A DNA stretch of 64,000 nt from Lucinisca nassula (Eukaryota; Mollusca; Bivalvia; Lucinida; Lucinidae): positions 132,184,717-132,248,716 of the forward strand of contig OY757015.1 in assembly GCA_963580285.1 (NCBI GenBank). The letters are read 5' to 3'. Both the position numbers and the translations under genes were made by a program. A model generated the notes under the pieces. That model searched no databases, had not been told where the DNA came from, and saw nothing but the letters and a program-made list of their open reading frames with translations. Below, piece by piece: positions 53,695-64,000 of this stretch (positions are counted from its first letter, which is position 1; every line of letters starts with the position of its first letter).

Positions 53695-55150
53695 AATATA
53701 TCTTCGAATACCAGTCTTTAGGCGACCAGATTATTTATTCTGCATTAGGTGGACTTTATTGTATATACATTTTTTGCTACATGCAACATACATTGTACAA
53801 CATGTACAAAGAATATATTTATATGCTAAAATACATTACCGTATTCGGGCGTGTACTACCCGCAGTTTTTTTCCCTCAAATTACAGGCCCAAGTTCAGGG
53901 TGCGGGTAATCCGTCCGAATTATTTTTGGACCGTTTTTTTTTACTTTTGTCAGCTGAAAATACGATGCATCTCAATGTTATGCTCTATCCCTTTACGATT
54001 CCCGACATTAATAACGTTAATTATTGTCGACTCAGTTTTACTTACACATGAGTAATAAACAATATCCATTACAAGCAAGCCCGATTTTGTGCTTATTATT
54101 CCTAAAACTCTGATTTTAAACGAAATAAACAAGCAAGTTCATTGCGAACATCAAAGTTTTCCGGCATCAAAATCGCCGCCCACAAATTACCGCTACAATT
54201 TTTCTGCACGCGATCGGTGAATGACGTCATCGGACCCCAGCAACCACACACGTGTCTATTGTTTTATTTTAATGTGGTGTATCTCTTTCATTAAAAAAAT
54301 GTTTGGAAACGGTAAAAAAAATCGATAGCTCGGAAGCTCCGTGACAATAACCGACAACAGCATACAGATGTGTTTACATAAATTAAAGCGTCCGGCTTTT
54401 GGCGCCAAAACATAACCATTCACGAGATATTAGAATAGTCTGTTTGTATATTCTACCGTAAGATTTAGCAACTCGTCTTAGGAGCAATTAAATCATTTTC
54501 ACATTGATTGGGGAATAAACGCAAATTAGAGACATAACTTGACCATATTTTCACACCTTATTGACACGCACCGCAGGGTGGCAATTATACAACCGGGATT
54601 AACAATAGTGTCATAATTGAACCGTTATAAATCATCAACAGTGTAAATCCAAATTGGACGTCTGCGGTTTCATTCTGCGGTGTCTGATCTGGGACTGCAC
54701 TGTTTGCCGATGTCCCCCCCCCCCACAAAGGGCCGCTGGGTATATATTGGTTAATAAATAAATAACAAGGGTGAACAGGTAAAGTTTTTTCAACGTTTTA
54801 ATGCAAAATACAAGCATTCTGGTGATACTCGCACGCACGTGCATTTTCCCGCCTTTTGAAGACGATAGCGCGTTCCGTTTTGTGTTACAAAAACTGCCCA
54901 AATTTTTACTTTTTCTCACTTACGCACCCACCAAAATTTCAGCAAATATTTCATGCGGGTAATACAACAGAATAACAGTTTTTCCCCAGATTTTGGCTAA
55001 AAAAGGGGGGTGCGGGTAGTACGCAAATGCGGGTAGTACACACCCGAATACGGTAAATCAGTGTAATATTTTGTATCTGTTTTCGGCTAAATTCTGTAGG
55101 ATAAAATTTACAAAAATGTTAGGCCCCTTATAATAAATATAAAAAAAATA
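53695..55150. repeat. 210-bp satellite unit split by a MITE
   Basis: 53,695-53,836 and 55,056-55,150 together form one satellite unit ('gcgaccagattatttattct' ... 'tgtaggataaaatttaca'). Confidence 0.75.
53839..55053. mobile_element. TA-flanked MITE in a satellite unit
   Basis: Inverted ends CCGTATTCGGGYGTGTAC with following TACCCGCA, TA on both sides (53,837-53,838 and 55,054-55,055). The satellite consensus ('aaatgcattaaatcc') gives the empty site. The interior includes a hairpin II-like segment at about 54,655-54,715 and no transposase, so this is probably a Tc1/mariner-superfamily derivative. Confidence 0.85.
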
Positions 55151-55159
55151 AAGTTATTT

Positions 55160-55560
55160 CTACAAGTATATATACTCCGAATACCAGTCTTAAGGCGACC
55201 AGCTTATTTCTTCTGCATTAGGTGGACTTTTCGTATATATTTTATTTTCTACTATGCATCAAATCTATCATGTCTATAATGTATTTGTTTGCCTAAAATG
55301 CATTAAATCAGTGTTCTGTTTTCTTCTCAATGATGTGGGATAAAATATACAAAAATGATGGACCCCTTGAAATTTTACGAGTATATACTCTGATAGTCTT
55401 AAGGCGACCAGCTTATTTATTCTGCATTAGGTAGACTTTTTGTATATATTTTATTTTCTGCTAAGCATTATATTAATAATGACATTTTACCCTGTAAATG
55501 CAATAAATCCATATTCTGTATCTATCTGCTTCTAAATGCTGTAGGATAATATATAAAGTA
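55160..55560. repeat. 210-bp satellite, two degenerate units
   Basis: CCGAATACCAGTCTTAAGGC at about 55,176 and a second unit from about 55,385. Confidence 0.8.
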
Positions 55561-55564
55561 GACA

Positions 55565-56678
55565 TGTGTCAGTATGACACAGATGCCCCCGCACAGGGGC
55601 CAAACTCACGCTGAAAACTTATGTTGCAGCAACAGCCGTCACTGAACAGTATAACGCACCTGGAATAGTGTCAAACTAAACTAGATATATCTTTGTTGCA
55701 TTCATCAAGTCATATTGAATTGATACTTCAGACATGAAGTTTCTCCATCAAATATTATTCAAGATTTCAGGCAAAGTCACTGACCCATAAAATACAGGTC
55801 ACACCTACCTTGATATATTTTGAGGTCAATCATCTGGATGCATTCAAGTATTATCCCAGACATGACATTCCTCCATCAAATAGTATTCAAGATTACAGGC
55901 AAACTCCCTAAACCATGCAATATAGGTCACACTGACCTAGATATATTTTGTCGAGATCAATCAGTGGGTCAGATGGTATGAAATTTCTCCATAAAATAAT
56001 ATTCAAGATAATGGACAAAATCACTGAAGCACACCAAACTAGATATATTTGGAGGTTGATCAGCGGGGTAAATGGAACTAATAACACAGGCATGACATTT
56101 CTCCATCAAATAGTTTTCAAAATAAAAGGCAAAGTCATTGAACCATGAAATATAGGTCACACTGACCTAGATATCTTTTGAGGTTGATCAGCAGGTCACA
56201 TGGGACTAATAATCTATGGCATGACATTTCTCCATCAAATAGTATTCAAGATATTAGGCAAAATCACTGAACCATGAAATATGGTCACAATGACCTAGGT
56301 ATATTTTGAGGTCAATCATTGGATCACATGGAACTAATAAGCCGGGATTGACATTTTTCCATCAAATAGTATTCAAGATATGAGGCAAAATCACTCATCC
56401 ATGAAATATAGGTCACAATGACCAATATACATGTAATTATATTTTTGAATCAATCATTGGGTCACAAGGAGCTAATAAACCAGGCATGACATTTCTCCAT
56501 CTAATAGTATTCAAGATATAAGGCAAAGTCACTCTAGCATGAAATATAGGTCACACTGACCTATATATATTTTGAGGTCAATTACGTACATACACACATT
56601 CGTGCAGACGGACGTACATTCATACAAACGTACGTACACACATTCGTGCAGACGGACGTACATTCGTACCAACGTACC
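55565..56678. repeat. Minisatellite-cored mobile element, copy 3 (different head)
   Basis: Head 'tgtgtcagtatgacacagat' with GCCCCCGCACAGGGGC, about seven units of the 'ataggtcacactgacctaga' family, then a short 'acgtacattcgtaccaacg' repeat. Confidence 0.75.
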
Positions 56679-57061
56679 TAGGGCTGGCTAATCGTTGCTG
56701 AAATGATAATCGCTTATCAGTTTTGCCATTGCGATAAATAATCGATTAGTAATCACTGGAGATTTGGTCATAATTTTACCTGTCCCGCTTTCTGTCTGCA
56801 CATGACTCTTATCATATACATGTTGTAATTCACTCTAGTGTTTTGCACAGACAGGCCAGAGCAAACAGTGTAGACCCTGATGAGAATGCGGCGTCTCATC
56901 AGGGCCTGCACTGTTTGCCACTCATCCAGCTATTTAAGAAACATCTTTAGCTGGTAAATTCTACGAAGAAAATAATTGATTACGGAAAATCAGTATCAAT
57001 AATAATATTTCTGGAATTTATCAATCAATTAATCGATTATCTGATTAATCGTGGCAGCCTT
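56679..57061. mobile_element. hAT-like MITE with central hairpin II
   Basis: TAGGGCTGGCTAATCG at the left and GATTAATCGTGGCAGCCTTA at the right. The core at 56,868-56,930 is the family II palindrome (AACAGTGTAGACCCTGATGAG-like arms). Same family, inverted, as 61,059-62,240. Confidence 0.75.
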
Positions 57062-57349
57062 ACATGTACGGCAAACCTAAAAACTATATGCCCCCGGACC
57101 TTGACATTTTACGAGTATACACACTCTGAATACCAGTTTGTAGATGACCAGCTTATTTATTCTGAATTAGGTTGAAAGCATAAGTGAAAAACTGAAAAAA
57201 TATACTCCGGACATCATGCCAATGGCGGTGACAAAAATGTAAAAATTCTATTGGAAAAATTAAAATGACTATTAAAACATACTTGACAAATAGAAAAATT
57301 ACAATGACTATTAAAACATACTTGACAATCTGTTTTTTCTACAAGAAAC
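57062..57349. repeat. Repeat fragments
   Basis: A partial satellite unit at 57,115-57,175 and a 37-bp direct duplication ('aatgactattaaaacatac') at about 57,262 and 57,301. Confidence 0.55.
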
Positions 57350-57800
57350 GTGAGAAATGTTACTTTTCCCAAATACAGATTAAACAAGAATTCCGCCGAA
57401 GGCTATGTCACGCCTGTTGGGGCGCAAAGTCACTGAACCATGAAATATGGGTCAAGGTCAGATATGGTTACTTGCGTTGAAGTTGCAGTTCCTAGATTCA
57501 AGCTTGTACCAAGTATAATTAATGAAGCTCTAATAATTCTCAAGAAATGGACTTTTACATTAGGGTGAAAGTTAGGGTGGTCGCAATAATTTACAAAGTC
57601 AGTGAACAATAAAATATAGGTCAAAGTCAGATACGGATGCTTCTGTTGAAGTCGCAGTTCCTAGATGCAAGCTTGTACCAAATATAATTAAGGAAGCTCT
57701 AATAGTTCTCAAGAAATGGACTCTTACATCAGGGTGGAAGTTAGGGTGGTCGCAAATGTTGACAGACGGAAAATTTGACACCTATTAGCGCCATGCAGGC
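57350..57800. repeat. Dispersed element with two ~178-bp units
   Basis: 'cgttgaagttgcagttccta' and 'ctcaagaaatggacttttac' recur about 178 bp apart. Ends CATGCAGGCGCAACAAAA. Confidence 0.65.
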
Positions 57801-57826
57801 GCAACAAAAATGATTAAATTTTTTAC

Positions 57827-57879
57827 CAGTTGTTTTTTTTTTCTTTCAGGGATTTCTTCTTCTAAGCTGTAGTCTTCAT
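57827..57879 (-). CDS. Candidate short internal exon, host gene
   Basis: On the minus strand AATATTTACAG|ATGAAGAC is a good acceptor. 53 nt encode EDYSLEEEIPERKKKQL in one open frame, then CTG|GTAAAA as a weak donor. The acidic-then-basic composition is protein-like. It may belong with the exon at 47,275-47,434, but the 10-kb gap is full of repeats. Low confidence. Confidence 0.3.
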
Positions 57880-59324
57880 CTGTAAATATTTAAAATAATA
57901 AATAGAAGATCATGAATATGTTCCATTGAATTTATTAAACTAGAGCAAGTTGATATCCCTGTGCTGTGGAAATCATGTCATGTAATAAAAGGACCCAAAA
58001 TTTTTTACCTTGGGTAACCCAAATACATGCCTCCCAGCAAAGTTTTGCACCACTGTATTCCACTCTCCATTACCTTTGCATAAATAATAATAATACTATG
58101 TTTGTGCAAAAAGTAATTTTGACCCATGGGGCTCACCCCACTGCACCCCCCCCCCCCCCCACCAAAGGAAGTCACATCAGAATTCTGAAAAATTATGTTC
58201 CTCCAGCCCTCATTCTGGGAAAGTTTCAAGATTTTATAAGATTCTAGCACAAATACCTAGCCTTGGATGAGTTGTTTGACAATATGACCTAAAACCCTAC
58301 TTTTTGACTTATCATGACCCCGGGCATTCCCCCCGCCTGCATTTTTTCCGCCATAGCTTTTACTCTCCATTAGTACTTTGATTTGATATGAAACATGACT
58401 ATATTTGAAGAAAATGAAGTTTTACCCTCAGGCAAGTCGGGGCCCCAACCTGTCTGGGAGGTCATATTGAAATTCTTACTATACTAGCCCAAACAGCCCA
58501 TGCAACAACACATTATTTTAGAAATATTTCACCACATATGAATGTTTCCACCATAAGGAGCTATTTTTAAAGAAAACTAGAATGTGGTTAAATTGGAACG
58601 CCATTGCAAATCCCCATGCTTTCCACTCACAGGCTAAGTACCAAAAACCAAGGCCCCAAAATTTAACTTGTATTATATTCTACTAACCATCCCCTTCAAT
58701 TTGAAATGTCACATGATTATGTTCCAAGAAAATTAAAATTTGACCTTTTGACCCCATCCCCAAACCTGGGCCCCAATCTGACCCTAGGGTCAAAATTTTA
58801 CTTGCACTGTATTCCACTAATCATACCCTTGAATTTGATATACCACATGACTATATTTCGAAAACATTTTGGCTCTGCAACCCCAAAAGTCTGAACCCTT
58901 GGGCATGACCCAGGGGTCTGAGCCAAAATCTGTTCCATATGTTTTACATATTCCATTAATTATTACTTCTGTAATGTTTGGTATCAAAATCTATAAAATT
59001 GACTTTCAAGCCTCCTAGTGGCCCACTTTGGAAATATAGGTTTTTATATAGGTTTGTCTTACAGAAAATAATGGCTAATAACAGATTGTTCGATAAAAAA
59101 TATAGGTTAAAAAGGTTCTTCGACACTCACACTAACACTTAATTCTGCTGAAAAAAAAGATGTCTTTTACGTCACGATTGCTAAAAAAAGTTGATAAGAA
59201 TTTTGAGTCTGAGTGAGTGAAGCGAGCGGGGAAAAATTACCATTTCTTTACAGTTTTTCATCACTATTTTGGGACTAAAATAACAAGGAACAATAGGAAA
59301 GAAATTTAATGAAAAAAAAAAAAA
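57880..59324. repeat. Low-identity tandem repeats, no gene
   Basis: 58,300-59,000 has ~120-bp units with 'tattccactaatcataccct' and 'gatatgccacatgactatat', related to 62,650-63,060. A C-run lies at about 58,146. Confidence 0.55.
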
Positions 59325-59381
59325 AAAGCAGCCTGTGGAATGGCCATAATCCCCTGCCTCCGTTCAGTAACTGTGACCATT

Positions 59382-60150
59382 GTTACCTCCCTTCCATTAT
59401 CTACCTTGGTAGATCCATATGCATAGATTCTAGGTTTATAACCACTCTCTGACAACTGCGTCAGGGAGTCGACTCTTTGGCTCAGGGGTAAGAGCAGTGG
59501 ACTTCTACCCGAGCGGACCGGGTTCGAATCCCACCAAAGACGGGGATTTTTTCACGCTATGCATCTTTCCTTTGTTACGACTGTCACGTCGTAAGATGGG
59601 GGCTCGTCCGGGATCGGACTTTATATGCCAGAAATGGCTTCGTGCTGAAGTTGGCATCCTTCACGTCATCATAAATGATGACTTCCTTAAGAGGGGGTGT
59701 GTTACCTCCCTTCCATTATCTACCTTGGTAGATCCATGCATAGATTCTAGGTTTATAACCACTCTCTGACAACTGCGTCAGGGAGTCGACTCTTTGGCTC
59801 AGGGGTAAGAGCAGTGGACTTCTACCCGAGCGGACCGGGTTCGAATCCCACCAAAGACGGGGATTTTTTCACGCTATGCATCTTTCCTTTGTTACGACTG
59901 TCACGTCGTAAGATGTGGGGGCTCTACCGGGATTTGTTACCTCCTATCCATTATCTACCTTGGTAGATCCATATGCATAGATTCTAGGTTTATAACCACT
60001 CTCTGACAACTGCATCAGGGAGTCGACTCTTTGGCTCAGGGGTAAGAGCAGTGGACTTCTACCCGAGCGAACCGGGTTCGAATCCCACCAAAGACGGGGA
60101 TTTTTTCACGCTATGCATCTTTCCTTTGTTACGACTGTCACGTCGTAAGA
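59382..60150 (+). repeat. Three direct repeats, each with a tRNA-like sequence
   Basis: Units start at 59,382, 59,701 and 59,936 (GTTACCTCCCTTCCATTATC) and end near CACGTCGTAAGA. Each carries CTCTTTGGCTCAGGGGTAAG...CCGGGTTCGAATCCCACCAAAGAC: acceptor-like ends pairing at six of seven positions, D arm and a perfect T arm (CCGGG..., GTTCGAATC). The anticodon arm pairs poorly. A 'cagggagtcga' hairpin precedes it. Unit 1 has an extra ~84 bp. They could be tRNA relics or a SINE-like head amplified in tandem. Confidence 0.75.
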
Positions 60151-60433
60151 CCATAACCTGTTACCTTGACCCTAAATTGGCAATCTTTTGATGGTTAACA
60201 TTTCTTCTAAGTACATGTATGTAATTTTAAAATCCATCCAGGAGTAATACACTTATTGACAAAACACCCAAAAAGATCCTTTCCTGACCTTTGACCTCTA
60301 AGTATGACCTTGACCTTTGAGGTACCAACCTGGGTCTTGACATCATCACATTATGGTTAACAATAACAAGTAATTTTAAAGCCATCCAGGAATAGAAATA
60401 TATTGACCAGGCATGTTAAAAAAAAAAATTTTA
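60151..60433. repeat. GGTCA-type dispersed element (part)
   Basis: 'gacctttgacctctaagtat' and 'cctttgaggtaccaacctgg', continuing at 62,249 after nested insertions. Confidence 0.7.
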
Positions 60434-60440
60434 CATTTAA

Positions 60441-61053
60441 CCCATTCCCACATGGGGACTTTGTGATTTTTGCTGTTTTTCACAGAGTTGCCTAGGGTAG
60501 CAAATTCATAAAGCCATTATTTCATCATGGATGGCCCATTTTACACCAAACTTGGCGTGAATGTTCACTGGGTAGTAGCCTTTCAAATGACACCATTTTA
60601 GACTAAATCTTTGTTGCCATGGTAACGAGGGGGCATCTCAAAGTTGACAAAAAGTGTTATTTCACATGAATTTTTGACTAAATCTTTATCTTCAGCCCGC
60701 TGGCAAGGCAACAAATAAAGAGTTTGGCACCCGGGATTTTCACTGTTTGCAGCATGTTTTGTCAGGCTGCATCAATTCGGAGGCATTTTTGACCCCAGAC
60801 ACCGTCAGACCTCATTTCAGCGACCGGCTGGGCCAAAAAAAACATTTTTTTTCGACAGCCCCCCTTCAATCCCCCCACAGAACGTATTAGTGGGGAGGCG
60901 CGCGAAAAAACAGGTCACTTTTTTAGGCCAAATTATTCTAATGCAAACATTGCTATCCAGGGGTGGGGAGTGCAGGTTTGAAGGTGGTTCTAGGAACAAA
61001 GGGGGGGGGGGGGACTCCAGACACGTAAAAACACGTATCTGACTGGGAAAGGG
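60441..61053. mobile_element. TTAA-flanked MITE
   Basis: Ends CCCATTCCCACATGG and complement-like CTGGGAAAGGG, with TTAA on both sides (60,437-60,440 and 61,054-61,057), as made by piggyBac or Kolobok transposases. No transposase inside. A G-run sits at about 61,001. Confidence 0.8.
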
Positions 61054-61058
61054 TTAAC

Positions 61059-62240
61059 TAAGGCTGACACTATTAACCGGATAATCAATTAATTGATCAA
61101 TACATTTTACAAAAATGATTATTGCTACTGATCTGTTAATAATTGATTATGCAATAAGTACAGTTAACTACACAACATACTGCATAAAATAGCTGGGAGA
61201 ATCGCAAACAATGCAGACCCTGATGAGACGCCGCTTTCCGCGATGTCTCATCTGGGTCTACACTGTTTGCACAGGCCTGTATGTCCTCATGTGTAGGTTA
61301 AATATAGTAAAATTTATGCTAAGAAGAAAGCCAGGCTAGTTATACCCGCTTTTTGAAAAAAAAACAGGTATATTATTTTCGTCACGGGTGTCCGTCCGTC
61401 AGTCAGTCCGTCCTTCCGTCCGTCTGTCCGTCCTTCCGTCTGTCACGTTTCTTGTGAATGCTAACTAGTTTTTTATTTCTTGACCTAGGGTGACCAAACT
61501 TGGTACATGCATTGCTTAGGGACTGGAGATGTGCATGAAGGTGTCGAAAATTTGATCTGACCCCCTGGGGGTCACGGGGTGAGGTCAAAGGTCAAATTTC
61601 TAAGAAATATCTTGTGAATGTTAACTAGTTTTTTATTTCTTGAACTAGGGTGACCAAACTTGGTACATACATTGCTTAGGGACTGCCGATGTGCATGAAG
61701 GTGTCGAAATTTTCATCTGACCCCCTGGGGTCATGGGCGAGGTCAAAGGTCAAAAAGTAGGACTTGGAAGTATCTTCCTAACTGATGGAATTACACATCT
61801 GAAACTTGGTTATTGGATGGTCCTTGGAATTTAGAATGCACTGGACTATTTTTGGTGTAACCTTGACCTCAAGGTCAAAGGTCAAAAACTAGGACTTTGC
61901 CATATCTTCACAAATATTTGGGTTACACTCCTGAAACTTTGGTTATGGATAGCCCTTTGAATGTAGAAGGTACTGCATGCTGTATTTGGCATGACCTGGA
62001 CCTCAAGGTCAAAAGCCAAAAACTAGGAATTTGCTGTATATTCTAAACTATTTGGGTTACACACCTGAAACTTGTTAATTGTGTTGTCAATGGAAAAAGC
62101 GGGTATTTGCGATGGTGCACCATCGACTGCGCGATTCTAGTTAAATTATGATAAAATCTCCAGTGATTACTAATTGGTTATGGAGCACAATGGCATAAAG
62201 GATGATCGATTATCTTCTCAGCTCTGATTAGCCAGCCTTA
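61059..62240. mobile_element. hAT-like MITE with two nested insertions
   Basis: Ends TAAGGCTGACAC and GCCAGCCTTA. An 8-bp duplication CATTTAAC lies at the right (62,241-62,248) and at the left, where it is itself split by the TTAA MITE (60,434-60,440 plus 61,054-61,058). A hairpin II palindrome is at about 61,207-61,275. Confidence 0.8.
61343..62136. mobile_element. Element inserted inside the hAT-like MITE
   Basis: CTAGTTA is duplicated at 61,336-61,342 and 62,137-62,143. Ends TACCCGCTTTTTG and GCACCATCGACTGCGCGATT, with an internal inverted AAAAGCGGGTA near 62,097. It contains GTCCGTCCGTC repeats and two ~163-bp units ('gtgaccaaacttggtacat'). Confidence 0.8.
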
Positions 62241-62248
62241 CATTTAAC

Positions 62249-62650
62249 CTCAAAGTAAGACCATGACCTTTGATGTACTAACCTGGGTCTTGTGCATGAT
62301 TAACTGTCATAATATGGTTAACACTTCTCCCAAGTAACTTTTTATTTAAATCCATCAAGGAATAAGATAGTTATTGATCGGACACAACAAAAAGACCAGT
62401 TATTGATCGGACACAACAAAAAGACCCTTGTTTTGACATCTGATCTCAAAGTAAGACCTTGACCTTTGAGGTACCAACCTGGATCTTACATGTGACACAC
62501 TGTCACATTATGATTAGCATTTCTGCCAAATAATTTTTACATCCATTCAAGAATAAGAAAGTTATTGATCGGACAAGACAAAAAATATTGACCTTTGATC
62601 TCTAAGTATGACCTTGACCTTTGAGGTACGGACCTGGGTCTCACACACTA
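62249..62650. repeat. GGTCA-type dispersed element (continuation)
   Basis: Resumes the units of 60,151-60,433. A ~30-bp duplication ('ttattgatcggacacaacaa') lies at 62,371 and 62,401. Confidence 0.7.
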
Positions 62651-63230
62651 CAAAAAAATCCCCATCCCCTGGGCCCCAATCTGCCGCTAAATTTAGGTCA
62701 AAATTTTACTTGTATTATATTCTACTAATCATACCCTTCAATTTGATATGCCACATGACTATGTTGAAAAAAACTTTAATTTTGACCTTTTGACCCCTCC
62801 CTAAGGGCCCCAATCTGATCCCAGAGTCAAAATTTTACGTCTATTGTATTCTACTAATCAACCCCTTTGATTTGATATCCCACATGACTATATTCTGAAA
62901 AATTTAAAATTTGCCCTCCCGACCCCCAAAGGTGACCTCGTGGGGCATGACCCAGGGGTCGCAGCCAAAATCCCATTCAATATGTTTTACATATTTCATT
63001 AATAATTACTTATGCAAAGTTTGGTAGCAAAATCTATAAAATTGACTTTGTAATTGAATTTTATTGATATTTGACCTTTTGACTTCTCTCCAAGGCCATA
63101 TGAGGGCTAAAAATAAATGTGCCATTGCGCGAGCCACTGATGTAAACAACCTACACACCAAATTCCGATCAACGGTTTAGGAGGAGATAGTTGGACGGAT
63201 GGACGGACGTTCTAACATTTCGGGTTAAGG
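62651..63230. repeat. Dispersed element with ~120-bp units
   Basis: 'ttctactaatcatacccttc' type units as at 58.3-59 kb, then GACGGATGGACGGACGTTCT. No gene. Confidence 0.6.
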
Positions 63231-63329
63231 GGCTATTTCTTTTGTTATTTTCTTTTGTTTGGTTTAGGGGCTAACCTCTTTTACCTTTTGTTTACGGAAC
63301 AAATCTATTATTTCCCAATCATTTTTTGT

Positions 63330-64000
63330 CGCACCTGCTTGTAGCAGGGTGCGACATAGGCATCAACTTTTCCGTCCGTTCGTCCGTGCGTCCGTCTGTC
63401 ACATTTACGTCGAAGTTCGACATTTATGTCAAAGTTTTTATTAAAGTCAACTACAAACCTAATCTACCATCAAACCTTATATGAAACATCAAAGACCTTC
63501 TGACTTTGTAAGCACATTGACCTAGTGACTTTGACCTATATTTTTCGCTCTAGTGACTTTGATCTTTATGTCGAAGTTCGACATAACTTCGACATTTATG
63601 TCGAAGTTTTTATTTAAGTCAACTACAAACCTAATCTACCATCAAACCTTATATGAAACATCTCTCAGACCTTCTGACTTTGTAGGCAAATTGATCTAGT
63701 GACTTTGACCTATATTTTTCGCTCCAGTGACTTTGATCTTTATGTCGAAGTATAACTTCGACATTTATGTCGAAGTTTTTATTTAAGTCAACTACAAACC
63801 TCATCTACCATCAAACCTTACATGAAACATCTCCCTGACCTTCTGACTTTGTAGACTCCTTGACCTAGTGACTTTGACCTATATTTTGTGCTCCAGTGAC
63901 TTCGACCATTACGTCAAAGTTTGACATTTATGTCGAAGTTCGACATTTATGTCGAAGTTTGTTATATACTCAACTACAAGACTAAATAACCATCATACTT
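63330..64000. repeat. Dispersed element with ~175-bp units, cut by the window end
   Basis: Head GTCGCACCTGCTTGTAGCAG with an inverted GGGTGCGACAT, a CGTCCGTTCGTCCGTGCGTC run, then four units with 'gacatttatgtcgaag', 'caactacaaacctaatctac' and 'ccttctgactttgta'. Confidence 0.75.

Overview
The window looks like eukaryotic, AT-rich intergenic DNA from a mollusc, most likely a bivalve. This is an inference from content: many dispersed elements built on GGTCAAGGTCA-type minisatellites, tRNA-headed SINEs ending in GACGTTAAAC, a DIRS/PAT-type retrotransposon, and degenerate non-LTR retrotransposons. No species can be named. I see no complete host gene, no rRNA and no CRISPR array. A few minus-strand exon-like segments (42.8-43.1, 47.3-47.4 and 57.8 kb) are the only candidates for host coding DNA.

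Layout. 0.2-3.1 kb holds hairpin repeats, a microsatellite and a GGTCA-type dispersed element. 3.1-14.3 kb is one DIRS-superfamily element with split direct repeats (A1-gag-pol-YR-B1-A2-B2). Its A1 repeat is interrupted by a 5.6-kb insertion (3,231-8,862) with about 460-bp terminal inverted repeats and a 5-bp target duplication. The gag gene has an in-frame GT-AG intron. 14.3-16.7 kb holds SINE copies and hairpins.

16,771-26,719 is the most unusual object: a 9.95-kb, visibly GC-richer element. Two long inverted arms (16,771-20,739 and 22,119-26,719) surround a 1.38-kb unique centre, with a 5-bp target duplication. Each arm carries a 107-bp tandem array next to the terminus and damaged copies of three genes (called A, B and C here). 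The centre holds two further genes (D and E). All read left to right except the right-arm copies, which read right to left and meet gene E tail to tail. I recognise none of the products. A and D share a helix-turn-helix-like segment. D also has a coiled coil and a hydrophobic segment. The gene content, terminal repeats and composition suggest a decayed virus-like element or giant transposon.

27-35 kb contains the minisatellite element into which the palindrome inserted, followed by three non-LTR reverse transcriptase remnants. 35.2-37.3 kb is a 210-bp satellite. 37.3-64 kb is a mosaic of minisatellite-cored mobile elements, SINEs and MITEs, several nested inside one another with readable target duplications. 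These nests give a relative insertion order at several loci.
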